Shown here piece after piece: positions 9,588 through 21,482 of a stretch of 64,000 bases of DNA (its first letter is position 1; each line of letters starts with the position of its first letter). Below the pieces are notes generated by a model. That model saw only the letters and a list, made by a program, of their open reading frames with translations. It did no database searches and was not told the origin of the DNA. Position numbers and translations under genes: made by a program. Source of the stretch: Haemaphysalis longicornis (lineage: Eukaryota > Arthropoda > Arachnida > Ixodida > Ixodidae); the NCBI GenBank assembly GCA_013339765.2, contig JABSTR010001244.1, positions 3,348,001-3,412,000 on the forward strand, in the 5' to 3' direction.

Positions 9588-12500
9588 TCTTAAACGTGGA
9601 ACAGCTGCTCTTATTGTACCTCTTGACACAAGCAGTGTGCTGATTTTGGTACACACGACGGGGTTACGTAAAGAGCAGGGACAGGCGTATACATCATATG
9701 TAAATCCTGGACGTCCGACGTCGTGTATATCGAAAAGGAGCGCGTTACTCGCGCTAAGGTGTATTCTAACCAACTGTTCCTTTACGTCACTCGTTAACCT
9801 AAGCCGTGAGCACCTCTGTGGGATGTCCACCTCAATGAAGTCACTAACATCGGGGAAACTCGTCTCTGTCGTGCAACCATCGCTACTGAAAAACCGAGTC
9901 TACGGAGTGACTATCCCAGCAGAGAGCCCGTCTCAGGCTCTCTTTTGCATGTATACGATTAAGCAGACACGCTCGGTTGGACCTCTAGCAATGTGCACAT
10001 AACATTATAATTGATGCTAAAACACAGGAAACGAAACAGCGCAAACTAACATCGAACAACCAAAAGACTGTAAGGAAATATCCGTTTCACGTGGTATTTT
10101 TTTTTTTCTTTCCACGGCGTACTTCCTTTTTCAGTAATAAAATTCCATCGTTTTCCGTTGGGATTAGGGGCTACCAGTTTTGCCGCTTAACTCCAATGTC
10201 TCTCAAATTAACGCTTGTTCTCATCAAAGCAACACACACATTGCGAAGGCCATTTTTTTACACAATGTTTTTTCCCGCCCGCTCCTTAAGCTTAGGACCC
10301 CCTTCATACCTGGCTCTGCGACGCTCTAGAAAAAAAAATGCGGAAGGGGTTGCGCCACCAGCTTTCTTGTTTCCTCGGAGTAGCGGCGATGCCAGCGCAG
10401 CACCCACTGAAGTACCCGGTCGTTTATTATCCCGCCTTCCTAATGTACTTACGGACGACGCCCGGTGCGGCTCCCGGGAACGTATAAATAAGGTTAAGGC
10501 CGCTGCTGGAAGCCTCCGCCGGAGCTCCTGCGTCGCCATGTCGTCCTCTTTTTTTCCTCCCGCTCGCTTCGATGTAAACTGCCACGAAGGTCCTGAAGTT
10601 TCTCCCAAGTAAAATGGTCGATGGTAAAAACGTAAGGAACAAAAAATAACCTCATGGTGGTTTTTGGAAGCTGTGGCATTGCAATACTTGGGGGAAAGTA
10701 TGGGCCTTAAAAAAATATGAACTGCCGACGAGTCGCCACTTGGGAAATCGTAAACTGCGCTGCTCTTTGACGTTTGTTGCGACCGCGAGCTAGTTTGCTG
10801 GCTCCTGTTCTTGTTTCGTTTTATCCGGGGACATTTTTCTGCTCCGTGAGTCTAAGATATATCCGCCTGGTATTACCGGATTGGATATAACATTGGCTTC
10901 CTCGCCGCATGACAAGTCGACTATGTTTCAGCCCTTTTGGTCTACCGTATGAGGTGAGCGTGAATTCTTTCCTGAGTGCGTATAATGTATTGAGTGCCAT
11001 AGCTTCCTGCGGCAAAAGACAGGCTTCTATATTTAAAGTCGTCTCTAGATATCAAGCTTTATGATGGAAAGGGGCTTTTCTGCAAAGGAAAACTGGAAGA
11101 GTGGTCGTCAAAAAAAAAAGTTTTGCTGTTTTTGCTACCATTTTTTAGCGGTTTCTTTCTCCTTTAAAGACTTCAAGTTTGCTTGTCACTGAAAAGCTCG
11201 TCTTTATCGAAATGGCTGAAGTCCGGTGAATCTAGAAAGACATTTCTTGAGGCACCGCAATGCAGTCATCCCATGTTGCGCAACGCATTGTCGGGACAGC
11301 GATTTTGACAGAGCTTGCGGTAATTTAAAACGATGGAGTGCAGGGGTGGGACGAAGCTTGACAACAGCTGTGGCGTCACTATTGCAGCTGCAACCAGCAC
11401 CCCTTCTTTGTCTCGTCCATCGGTGCTAACGTGACCTCTCCGTCACCTTCCACGGCTGCTACTACACATCGAATTATTTCACTGGCACCGCGAAAACGGC
11501 GATGCCCGCACTTTGCGCATAAAATCATTGGGACTCGAGAAAAGAGAATCTGTGTGGAAAGCCTCCCCGCCCACATGTACATAGAAATGAAAGACCGACG
11601 AATTTTGCGATGGCCTTTTGAACCACGGACGTGATTTCTCGTCGCGTGGTGACCGATGCGTCTCGGTTACGCAATAGTCCATCTTATTTATGAGCTTTAC
11701 TTAAATTTGTTGAAGAAAGTATTGCGGGCCAAAACATAGCACAAAGCCAAAACCGGAGGGTTGACTCCAGAGTAGCATGAGCTTAACATAATCAGAAAAA
11801 AGGAATAAACCCAATCGTACAAAGAACTTACAGTATTATTCGTTCTGCATCGCTGAAAGTCCAGCATAGATGAAAGAAAATAAAATCCCCTTTGACGTGC
11901 AGAGCAGATATGACAGGGCAGGTGCTTGAAGGATAAAAATGCCTTGAAACAGGGCATTGAAGTTTCGGGGGTCGAGGATAAACTATATGTGGTGGCGAAT
12001 TTCGGACATTACAGGGGCTTGCGACGGTGTAAATGGAGCCCCGCTGTGGACTACTTAGACACTAAAGGGCTTGGATGACGAGTTCAGGCGATCAGTTATT
12101 CTACCATATGAAGACAATGGGGCGCGCTTGACATGGGAAAAACGGAGGAAGTTAAAACCCACGGAAGGTTGAAAGGGCCATGCCCTGTGAGCCCACTGCT
12201 GTTCATGCGTTACAGGGCAAGGCGAGAAAAGAAGCTTCCCAAAAGTCAGTCAGCAGCGCTTAGCCTGCAAGGTAAAGTGGCAGAACAGTGTATTCAAGGA
12301 GTGCTAAAAGAAGACGACGTTTCTCTCTACGCCAACTGGCAACCGTGGATATATGCAGCTGCTCACAAGTATTTGTAGCCAGGAATGCACAGACTTCGGG
12401 TCAAACTCAAGCGTAAAAAAGTCATGAATAAAGATTTTAAATGGCAGAGGTATTGACGCCGTGCGAGCCCAGAAAAACAAAATACCGAGTGTAAATGAAT

Positions 12501-13400
12501 ACAAACATGTGGTAGCTTCCATAAGTGAAGGAAAGAACGGTCCAACAACGCACGAGCCAAAGCTTAAAATTAAAGGAAAGTGCGACACGCCTATTATGAA
12601 ACATCAAAGTGCTGTGGGAAGGGGGGGGGGGGAGAAGAGACTGGAGGGGATAGAAAATACGAAGTAGTACGAGAAATTTGAAAAGGGGCAATGTTCTTGG
12701 GAATCGCGTCTGCTTACGCCCCCACTAAAGTCAAACAACCTATCATGCGTTAAAGTGAACCAACTAATGGTAGGCCGTTTGGATTTAGGCACTCATGGCA
12801 AAATAACGAAATAAGCCGTGAAGAATTTGCGTTGTGCTTTTCGGACTACAAATGACGTCTAGCCCAACGTTCCGTTGGTCTGTACGTGTTGGTCTAGAAG
12901 ACGTTTATGGAAGATGTTGGCTGGGCCAATGTAACGTTGGTCGAGCCCACATCCTCCTGCCAAGTCTTCTTGGCCACCACGTCCAGAAGAGCACAACGCA
13001 AATGTTTTAAGGAGATATTAGGAACGATGATTCACAGCCAATTTGAGGCAAGTGAGCACTGTGTCGAAGTGATGCTTTTGTAAAGAGTGTTCCCGTACTA
13101 TTCCCGAGAGTCAAGTGGGTCTCCAACTTGTTTGAGAGCAGATACACGCGCGATAAACTTCGGGAGTATGTAAATAGTTTTATTTTCTCTTGCTTGTCGC
13201 GTTAAGAAAACTGTGGATCAATCTGTAAATAAAGATACAAAGAAAATAAACTATATGCATACAGCCTAAAATACTACTAAACAAAAAGCAAGGTGAAGTC
13301 TTTTTTCGTTTCGTTAGCAACAATAGTAATCTTTTCTTTCAAAAAAGCAGCGCAGAGTGGTTTCATAATTGCTCACGGTTAGTCGGGAGGTAAAAACAGT
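9588..13400. other. Anonymous stretch
   Basis: No gene recognised. The longest frame (plus strand, 10091-10612) lacks any familiar motif. A TATAAATA octamer at 10483-10490, about 47 bp upstream of an ATG, resembles a promoter, but that ATG opens only a very short frame. A small palindrome CCAACG-TTC-CGTTGG lies at 12864-12878 among related GTTGG and CCAAC motifs up to about 12940. A G10 run occurs near 12620. Confidence 0.4.
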
Positions 13401-15200
13401 GTTTTTTCTCTACGTCGCAAGTCCCCTGTATGATTCCATTAAAGATCGGAGAAGACAGTAACCCGTTGTTTCGCTTCTAGTTCGTGATTCATATCCCATA
13501 TTGTACACGCAAAGTGGATACATTACTGCCGCCAATCGATGCAAGACTGCCGCCGCCGCCGCTACTTCTGCTGCTGCTGCACCACCCCTGTGCGAATCCA
13601 TAAACTGACCCATAATTTATGGCCTGGCATCGGCCTCCGTCTTGATTTTTCTTGCGATCCTCTAATGCGGCTGTCTGGACTTCCGTTCGATGATTTGAGG
13701 CACGTGCCTGGCGTTCCCGCTCCCGGCGCCGGCCTAATAGGCCTGCTGAGGAATCGCCCCCAGGGACTCCGGCAGACGCGCCCAGGTATTGGGCATGTGG
13801 TCGGCGGCTTCCCCGCCGCTGCTGGCTGTGCACCCGGATACATTGAATCGCGCTGCCGGTTACAGCTCTGCGCCAATGCTTCTCTGCCTCCCTGCCCTCT
13901 CCTTCCTTGCCTTTCGGCAAAACTGTATGGCCCACTTTTCGAGATTTCGTTACGTCGTGGTCTGTCAGCACAGTGCACCTTGCACGAATAGACTGTAGCC
14001 TAGGCTCAGAACCAGCATATAGAAGCTTGCGGACATGAAGATAGAAAAAGGCGGACACGCGCCTTAGGAAGAAACCACAAACGGCTTGCCCGGCACTTTA
14101 TGAAGCTCTTTCGGGAGAATTTTGAAATACGAGTGGCCGAAGGGGCTGCTTTGAACAATGAACTGTTGGCTATCGCTGACACGGTTGAAGAGGAAAAAAT
14201 AAGCGCCCGTGGGCTTATAGTAAGCTAGAAGCAAAGCGGACCTGATACTGTCGGGGTGCTTTTGTAAGGAGCAGAGGTCCAACCAGCACATCCAACCATA
14301 CCTAATGACTCATTACGTCGTACGTCACCATCACACGTATTTCCAATCACGCAAACAACCAGCTAGACAACACACTTGCGAATAGTTCACGGGACCTCAC
14401 ACGCGGACAGTTATATACAACAAAAGCCAAAAGAAGCGTCCACCACGGCATCTCCCCTCACCCCACCCCAATCCAGGCGCTGCTGTCCCTTGTGTCGGTG
14501 ACGGGGCGAGACTGTTGATGAGGTGGTGCTCCTCGGGCCTACGCCGCGAAGCGCACACGTTGTCAGGTTGCGTCGATGCTAAGCCTTGGCCGTGCAGCGC
14601 TATCAGATTCCCCTCCTCGGGTGTACGCCGCGAGGCATGCAGGAACCGGGGTTGTGGGAGCGCCCCTCTGGAACGGGACAAGAGGTACGCCAGGGACGCT
14701 GGCTGGCTCGGCGGCCCGAGAACAGGGCGCCAACCTCCGCAACGAACGAGAGGCTTCGTTCCGACCGTCTCCTCCTCCGCGTGCCTCCGACGTTTTCTGC
14801 TTCCCTTCCCCATCTTCGGCCAGCCCAATGCAGCCGTCTGACCAGCCGAGGGATTGACCGCACACCAGCATATTTCCAGCAGTATTTCCAGCAGAGCTGG
14901 CCGTGAAGCTTGAGACAGCGTGGCCTCGTCAAAAACCGATTATTCTTCTTGCTCACGTGAATTTCTATTCTGGACATGTGGACGTACGGAAACCGGGGTA
15001 GTGGAGGACATTTTAAATGCAGAGCATTTCTTTAACTCACGATGTCACCCGGCGTTGTCGGCGTGCCTCGGCGTCCGCAACAGCCGTTCCAGGTGCGCCC
15101 TCTCCCCCACTCCTCCTCTCCCGCATCACGCTACCCTCCTCGCTCTCAACAACAGGTCCGCACCCCTCCCCCTACACTATATAAAAAAAATAATAGTTAC
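13401..15200. other. GC-rich anonymous stretch with triplet repeats
   Basis: A CCG/CTG triplet tract at about 13548-13582 gives glycine/serine- or alanine-like runs in overlapping frames. Frames of up to 189 codons on the minus strand (13489-14058) have no recognised domain and compete with equally long frames on the plus strand, so coding is not supported. Nothing recognised at 14.1-15.2 kb. Confidence 0.4.
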
Positions 15201-15278
15201 GGGCGCCTGGTTTCGATCCCACGACCCTGCGGGCGGAACGCAAGGTACATGGTGCTCTACCCACTGCGCCACAAAGCC
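15201..15278 (-). repeat. tRNA-like SINE head fragment
   Basis: On the minus strand the segment reads TGGCGCAGTGGGTAGAGC, a good pol III A box, and about 35 bp further GGGATCGAAACC, a good B box. The two ends (GGCTTTG and GGCGCCC) do not pair as an acceptor stem, so it is not a functional tRNA and is best read as a tRNA-derived SINE remnant. Confidence 0.5.
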
Positions 15279-15718
15279 GACACAGAATGGGACGCTACGA
15301 ACGCGCCTTATATCCTTGACTCATTCAAACTACGTCAAGAAGCTGCTGATACAACGCATTCACTACCACCAACTCCCCAAACACTAAACGTTAACGCAAT
15401 ACACCCACCCCCTATGCGACGCATTTACTCGAGTCCCCCTCGCGGGGAGATGGGCCCTTTCTTGAATCCTGTCCGACTAGGTCCTGATGTTCGAATACTG
15501 AAGTGGGAATGACCGGTCGAACGCCTGCCCACAGTCGGTTCACCATTCAGAAAGCTAATGTGTCTTGGCCAAGGCTGTGACTGTGCCCCTGCGGAGCTGA
15601 CATCGCGCACCTACTGGACACTTGCCTTGGGCTTGAGTTGCTTCCGCTTCAAGAAGTAATGTAGGGTATGCTCAACCTCCTCCTGAGGTGTTTATGCCTC
15701 TGCTGTACTTAACGGCTC
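15279..15718. other. Anonymous stretch
   Basis: Nothing recognised; probably flank or body of the preceding SINE and decayed DNA. Confidence 0.4.
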
Positions 15719-16487
15719 TTAAAGTTGGTAGAACCCTTGATCAAGGAGAGCATCTTTTCTTTCCTGGGCTTGCCTGCGTTCCCGCATTTTCCTGCCCACA
15801 ACAGAAACTTGGTGCTCCCCCTGTTCCCGGTTACATTGAAAGTCAGAGAGCTCGCTTCTGGAACATTCGTTTTCTGTTTCACCACGTAAACGCGACGTAT
15901 CGGGTTGGGTGATGCCTGCACCTTTGACTGCTGACTCTTTCACCGTGTTCTCAGACGGTAATGAGCCATCTTCATGCAGCGATACGCTTTCATGAAGCGT
16001 GGATTCAACCTTTTTCGGCAATATTTTGCTTTAATTGGAACTCGACATTTAGTTTTTCTGTTCGCAAATCTCTCTTGTTGGGCAGTATTCTGCTCTACTC
16101 TTGAACGTAATCACGAAAGCGTCCATGAGGTGCGCTCTCGGACGTCTCTGGCCTTGGAAGACGAAGCTCACTGTCCGTTTCCCCAATTTCCTCCAACTTG
16201 TGATGACCTTCCATCGTGTATACCACCCATGAGGCCCCAGCCGCCTTCCTCTTAACCAAGTCCTCTAGAACAGCTATCTTCCCGTTCAGCTTGGCTATCT
16301 GCTTTTGCAGAAATTCTTTTTCTGCTTCATACTCTGCTTCCATTATTTGCCTTTCAACCTCGCGCTGTGCCTGCTGCAGACTTTGTCTTTGTGCTTCCCG
16401 CTGTGCGTTCAGTTTAGCACGCTCACCGTCAACCCACATGCGCAGTTCTGCTCCCTTCAATCCTGCTTGAATTCTTTCGGCAACAAG
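15719..16487 (-). pseudogene. Gag-like coiled-coil remnant of an LTR-type retroelement
   Basis: The minus-strand frame 16487 to 16095 reads EKLVAERI, then LKGAELRMWVDGERAKLNAQ and a heptad-rich run of Q, R, E and L residues ending FLQKQIAKLNGKIAVLEDLV. A short GAEL-x-WVD motif followed by a charged coiled coil is what I associate with the N-terminus of gag-like proteins of arthropod Ty3/gypsy elements (from memory). A second minus-strand frame (16021-15719, MPKKVESTLHE...) lies where more of gag would be but is shifted. No protease or RT was found downstream. On the minus strand it is preceded by a CACAAATTGG motif near 16600 that could mark an LTR/primer-binding-site junction. Confidence 0.4.
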
Positions 16488-17456
16488 TTTTTCTTATTCT
16501 CAGATCCGCATCTTGAAATCTTAAACCTGTAAATCTTTTCCACTCGCTTGAGTCTCACTCTACAAGTTGTTAAAGGAGAGTCCTGCCGTGGAGGCCAATT
16601 TGTGATGTGAGGTTACAGAAGACTCAAGGCGAGGTAATGGGAAACAGGTTGAAGGACGGAAACACAGAGATTTAGAGGAATTCAGGAAAGTATAGACGTA
16701 AGCCGTGAAGGGCGCAATAAAACACGGGCATAAAAGAGAGCGGAAACGTCCGCAGATCCAGAAAGGCGAGAATACGAACAGTCACAGTTGGTACAACAAT
16801 GTAAATGGAAATTGGCTGAGGTGAAGAAACGGCAGATGGATAACACGAGGGTAGGGCGCTGGAGGCACGACGAATGTAGTGGCCTTGCGATGTCAGCAGC
16901 GGAAGAAAAGGGCGGAGGCAGGGTGGCCACACTTCTACGCGTTGTAGAGGCTTACCCGGTATATGGTCGGGGCGGGGTGCTTGGGGGTTCTACAATGGCC
17001 ACAGGACACCGTGGTTCTGGCCGTCCTACGACAGGCTTTATAAACCCATGACTTGCCCGCTTGGCCGTCCTAGTCCGCTCCGAGCAACACCTTCCTCTTC
17101 CTCTTCCTACCTTGGCGCGGATTCCTCGCTTGAAAGTTTCCACTATCCTTTCGGTGGATTGGCAGCCTCCCTTGACAGATAACTCATCACAGCGTTAAGT
17201 AAACCAGGCAAAACTGGATAGTGCATTTGTTAGAGCGACAGAACGAGAGATTTGGAGGGAAAGCGAGAGTTCTAGATCTGCGAGCGGCGTCGACGGCTTT
17301 GGAGTGACGTAGGCCACCGCCAAGACGACAGGGGTTCTGCCGCCGTGGCCATGGGGACCAGGGACCAGTCGGGGGCAAACCACTATAGATTACTCGCCGT
17401 TTCGAAGAACCAATTAACGACACTAAACTCGAGGACTCGTTGCGCAAAACTAGAGG
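16488..17456. other. Possible LTR or leader of the gag-like remnant
   Basis: Lies upstream of the gag-like frame on the minus strand. It contains the 17030-17228 block duplicated at 21286-21482, and a 17245-17440 block with a diverged relative at about 24985-25150 (shared GATCTGC, TGACGTAGGC, GGGTTCTGCCG and CGTGGCC words), followed in both places by (TA)n. These repeats make LTR-type origin plausible. The ends are not resolved. Confidence 0.35.
17030..17228 (+). repeat. 0.2-kb direct duplication, copy 1
   Basis: Matches 21286-21482 with only two differences, both single-base indels in short homopolymers (AAACCC versus AAACC, TTAAG versus TTAG). Confidence 0.9.
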
Positions 17457-17546
17457 CTATATATATATATATAATATATATGATATATATATATATAGAT
17501 ATATATATATATAGGATATATAATATATACAGTATATATAAATATA
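17457..17546. repeat. (TA)n-rich tract
   Basis: Imperfect TA dinucleotide array with GATATA and AATATA interruptions. Confidence 0.9.
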
Positions 17547-20500
17547 TTTAGATACTGAGACGTATTTATACGTAATTTTACAGATGAATTCGGAATAAAT
17601 AAGGCTTGCCAGAGATGAGAATATACCGTGGAAGCGGTAATACGGGGAGGAGAGAGTATTGTAGAGAAAAAGAGATGAAGAATTGAGACAGAGAAAGAAA
17701 GCAAGTAGAACTAGCAACTGCATTAAATAAATATGTGAGAGAGGGATGAAAGGCAAGGGTGGGGACACCAACTGAACCAAGGAAGACAACCGGCTCTAGG
17801 TGCGATAGACCCCATATGCGTGTCGACCGGCACAGGCGGCTGTACTGGCCGGCCATGCGAACAATATGCAGGGATTATTATGCTAGCGCACGCTTAGATT
17901 CACGTGCAAGCGCGTGGGTCGGCTAAAGACGCACCATTACGTGACCTCCGCAGTGAGTGAAGCGTAGTTGCCGTGTAGAAACGAAGAAGGACTACACCCG
18001 GCCTAACAAACCGAAACCGATGGGGATTCATTAGGGCCGATCCCTGCGAAAATGGGAATTTAAAAAGCGATAGGGGGGTGTGGTTGAGGGGCCCGGCACG
18101 CCGGGCCTGAAGGGGTTTACGCGGCCCCTTCCACTTGGACGCGTTCCCCTCTCAAATCTCCCCCCCCCCCCCCCGGGGCCCAATGAGTGCGGACGGCAAG
18201 GGATAGTCAGGCGGGGGATTGTAAAGGTGCCCTTAAGATTAAGAGAAAGTAGAACAGTTAAAGTAGAAGGGAGAAAAAGAGAATACCGGAAAATCAAAAA
18301 GGGCCCCAGAAAGGTACGGCCCTCGACCAAGGCAAACGTAACCCGCGGTAAAAGAGGTGCTTGGTACGATTGACCAAACGAAATAAGGGGCTAAGAACCC
18401 AACAACAGGAATTTTAGCGTCGGTGCGACAAAACTTGACCCAAAGTCTTGAAGAAGACTAGAAAATCATGGTATAAAACTGTATAAAAAGAAGTGCGGAG
18501 AACATTCACAGTAAATTTGAAAACGAAACAATTAATGGAACAATTTAACATAAACTGAGAGATTTAATCACCAAAACATCCGAAAGAAAAGACTGCAGAA
18601 GTGTCAGGGAAAACGAAAAATTCCATTGTATTCCCTGAACGTGTTGATTATTAGAATATTCAACTCTCTCTTTCTTTTTAATTAATTTAGCAGGCACCGT
18701 GATTGGTCCGGTACCAACAGTAATTTTTTCAGGCACCTTTGGATTGACTTGTTTTATTCTTGCAGGGTTTTGTTGAATGTACTGGCTGATAAGTCACTTA
18801 AAAGTCAAAAAATTTTTTAAAATGAATTTTAGCGAGGAGAAGCTAGGATGCAACAAGAGTTTTGGATCGGAAACTTAAGGTTGGCATGCCTCGTTGGGAT
18901 TGGGTTGAATAAATTAGTATTTTAACTTTATAAAACGAAGCGGTCAGGGGCATGATCGATCATTTCAAAGAAGTGTGATTTTCATTTTTTTACGTCGAGA
19001 CGGAGAGAATTTAAAAGTTTTCGATTTCAGTTACGTGCCGTTAAGCTTGCATTTTTTTGGGGCCCAATGGCCCTTTTTTACCGGTTGGGGGCCCTTTTCC
19101 CCCCCTTTTCGCACGACTGAACCGATTAAATCTTAAGGGCTGAGAAACCCCATTTTTTTAATTGTTAAAGCAAAACTTTGGAGCAGAAAATGGGGAAATG
19201 CTTTTTGGGACCGCCAGGCCCTAGTCTTGCTTTTTAAAATGCCGGCTGTCCTTCTTTGCCCCTTTAAACTTTATTGGGGCTGTGTTTTTTCTAAGCGGGA
19301 ACTAACGGAAAATATGGGTCCCGTGAATGATTTTTTAATTCCCGAGTGTTACGCTTTGAACCTAACGTTTAAGTCCCTTGGCAATCAAGATGCAGACATG
19401 ACGAGTGACCTCGTAGGCATGTGCGAACAGAATAGCGTTAATGAGGGAGCTCGTTGAACATACCATGAACAGTTGCATATCGGAATGGAGACCATCTGGA
19501 AAACTTCAAAGGAGTTTACAGGAGCATTCATATGGAACAGTTTAAGATTTGTAAAGAATGAATGTACTTTACGTGAAATCTTGAATATGCCCGCAGAAGG
19601 ATGAGTCCCGACCTGCCTGAACGGAAGCCTCCGATACGGTCCAAGTTCGCGATCAACTGTGGACTTCCATGGTACCACACGCGTGATTGCTTCCCGAGTC
19701 GCTTCGACTTAGCTAACCAAGAGCAGGACAGCTATCGTTGCGGCATCTCTTTCAAATTATCTGACTTCATAGCGGTCTGCTCATTGTCTTAACCGCTGTC
19801 GCCGACTTGTAGCATCTTGTGACATTCCGCTGTCGGTACATTTAACGTGCAGTCACCGTCAACCCACATACATTTATACATATATACGATTTAATTCTAA
19901 TAGATCAAAAACAAATATATTAAATTTCAGTCCAATTAAAACTTAACCTGTAAATTCCTTTTGTGTGATTGGTGTAACTTCTCATGGCTTCAATTCTTAA
20001 CGGACCGTAGTCCGGACCAGATTGAAACGGAAAAATTGGAGTGGGGATTTAGATCTGTTATTCGTCGCGTTTAACTTGGCGCCAGTTCGAGACGGTAAAT
20101 GCACAGCATTTGTTCGAGCGAAGAGTAGCTAGTGTAAGCCGTTGCCGAGTCTTGTCTAAGACCGGGCCGTGCTTCAGAGCGATTGGAACTCTCGCTAATT
20201 CGTATCGGATTGCACGATCACTAACAGTGGCGTCACGGAGGCGCGCATGAAATTGGCTGGGTGATGTCAATTACGCAGATGGGTTACAGAGAAGCCGTCG
20301 TTCGAGGCTCGTCATTGTTGCGCTGCATGTCACAGTCCGGAATGAAAATGGCATTATTGTAGGGGCCACTATTAGCGTTGTAACTTCGGTACGTTGGCGA
20401 ATCGGGGTGAAGGGGTTTAATGGCACGAGCTGTATGGCCGCTGCACGGCTATGCATGCTTGCCCGTTCCGTACTGTCCGCCGTCAAACCTTCCTTCCCTT

Positions 20501-21285
20501 CCTCCTGGCGTTCCTCCTTAAATTTCCACATCCTTCGGTGTCACAGATACCTCGCTTTAACGCAAAACTAGAAGCTCTTTAGCAGATAGAATTGGCAAAT
20601 CTGAAGCGGGCTCACGGTTTGTGACTTCCCAAGACCAGAGTTCGCAATGGGACTGGCAGGGGGGAACCATAAGAACTCGTTGAGAACCAAAGACTAAATC
20701 AGGATTTCAAACAAGCTATATATATTATCTTACCTCCATTTAAATAGCAGGTACAGATAGAATCGTAAGAGTTTGTAACGGCACACAGGGTCCTAAAGTT
20801 TCAGTTCCTGAGGTATTGTTTGCAAGAAATGTTCTCTAATGGGAGGTATGGTATGCCTTCAAAGGGGAAAAACTGAGGAATGACCGTTTGATTTCGGGTC
20901 GCGGGAGATTCGTTAGGGCGGTAAGACCCAATAGGATTTAAAGGCAGGGCGCCATTCGTATTTTGGCAAGAGGAGGGGGTTTTTTCGTAGGAGTAAGGAG
21001 GCGGATTCCGTAAGGCAACGAAGGCTTTCCCCTTGAAAGGGAAAAAAGCCCAATTTTTTCAAGAAAACCAAAAACATAAAAAAAAACTAAACCCCAAAAA
21101 CAGAAGACCATTGACAGAGAGGCTTAAAACGCCCGAAACCAAGGTTATCCTACGGGTTCCTTTGGAGTCATGGGAAAAAAGGCGGGGCAGGGTGGCCCCC
21201 TTTCCCTTAGTGAGGCTTACCACGGTCTGGCTCCGGGGGGTGCTTGGCGGGTTCTAATGGCCAAGGACTGTTTGGCCGTCACTAC
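17547..21285. other. Anonymous and partly low-quality stretch
   Basis: A 15-base C run at 18160-18174. Near 19030-19260 and 20940-21260 the sequence shows swollen homopolymers of the kind discussed for 22.8-24.6 kb. No domain-bearing frame was found; the purine-rich 17.6-17.8 kb segment is not recognised. Confidence 0.35.
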
Positions 21286-21482
21286 GACAGGCTTTATAAA
21301 CCATGACTTGCCCGCTTGGCCGTCCTAGTCCGCTCCGAGCAACACCTTCCTCTTCCTCTTCCTACCTTGGCGCGGATTCCTCGCTTGAAAGTTTCCACTA
21401 TCCTTTCGGTGGATTGGCAGCCTCCCTTGACAGATAACTCATCACAGCGTTAGTAAACCAGGCAAAACTGGATAGTGCATTT
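21286..21482 (+). repeat. 0.2-kb direct duplication, copy 2
   Basis: Near-identical to 17030-17228. Immediately to its left (21186-21285) the same larger repeat is recognisable but badly diverged, so identity changes abruptly at about 21286. Confidence 0.9.

Noticed and set aside
10091..10612. 173-codon plus-strand frame as a gene
   Set aside because: Starts in a T-rich run (FFFFFP...), has no domain, and overlaps a long minus-strand frame.
13489..14058. 189-codon minus-strand frame as a gene
   Set aside because: No recognisable domain, triplet-repeat-driven composition, and equally long frames on the opposite strand.
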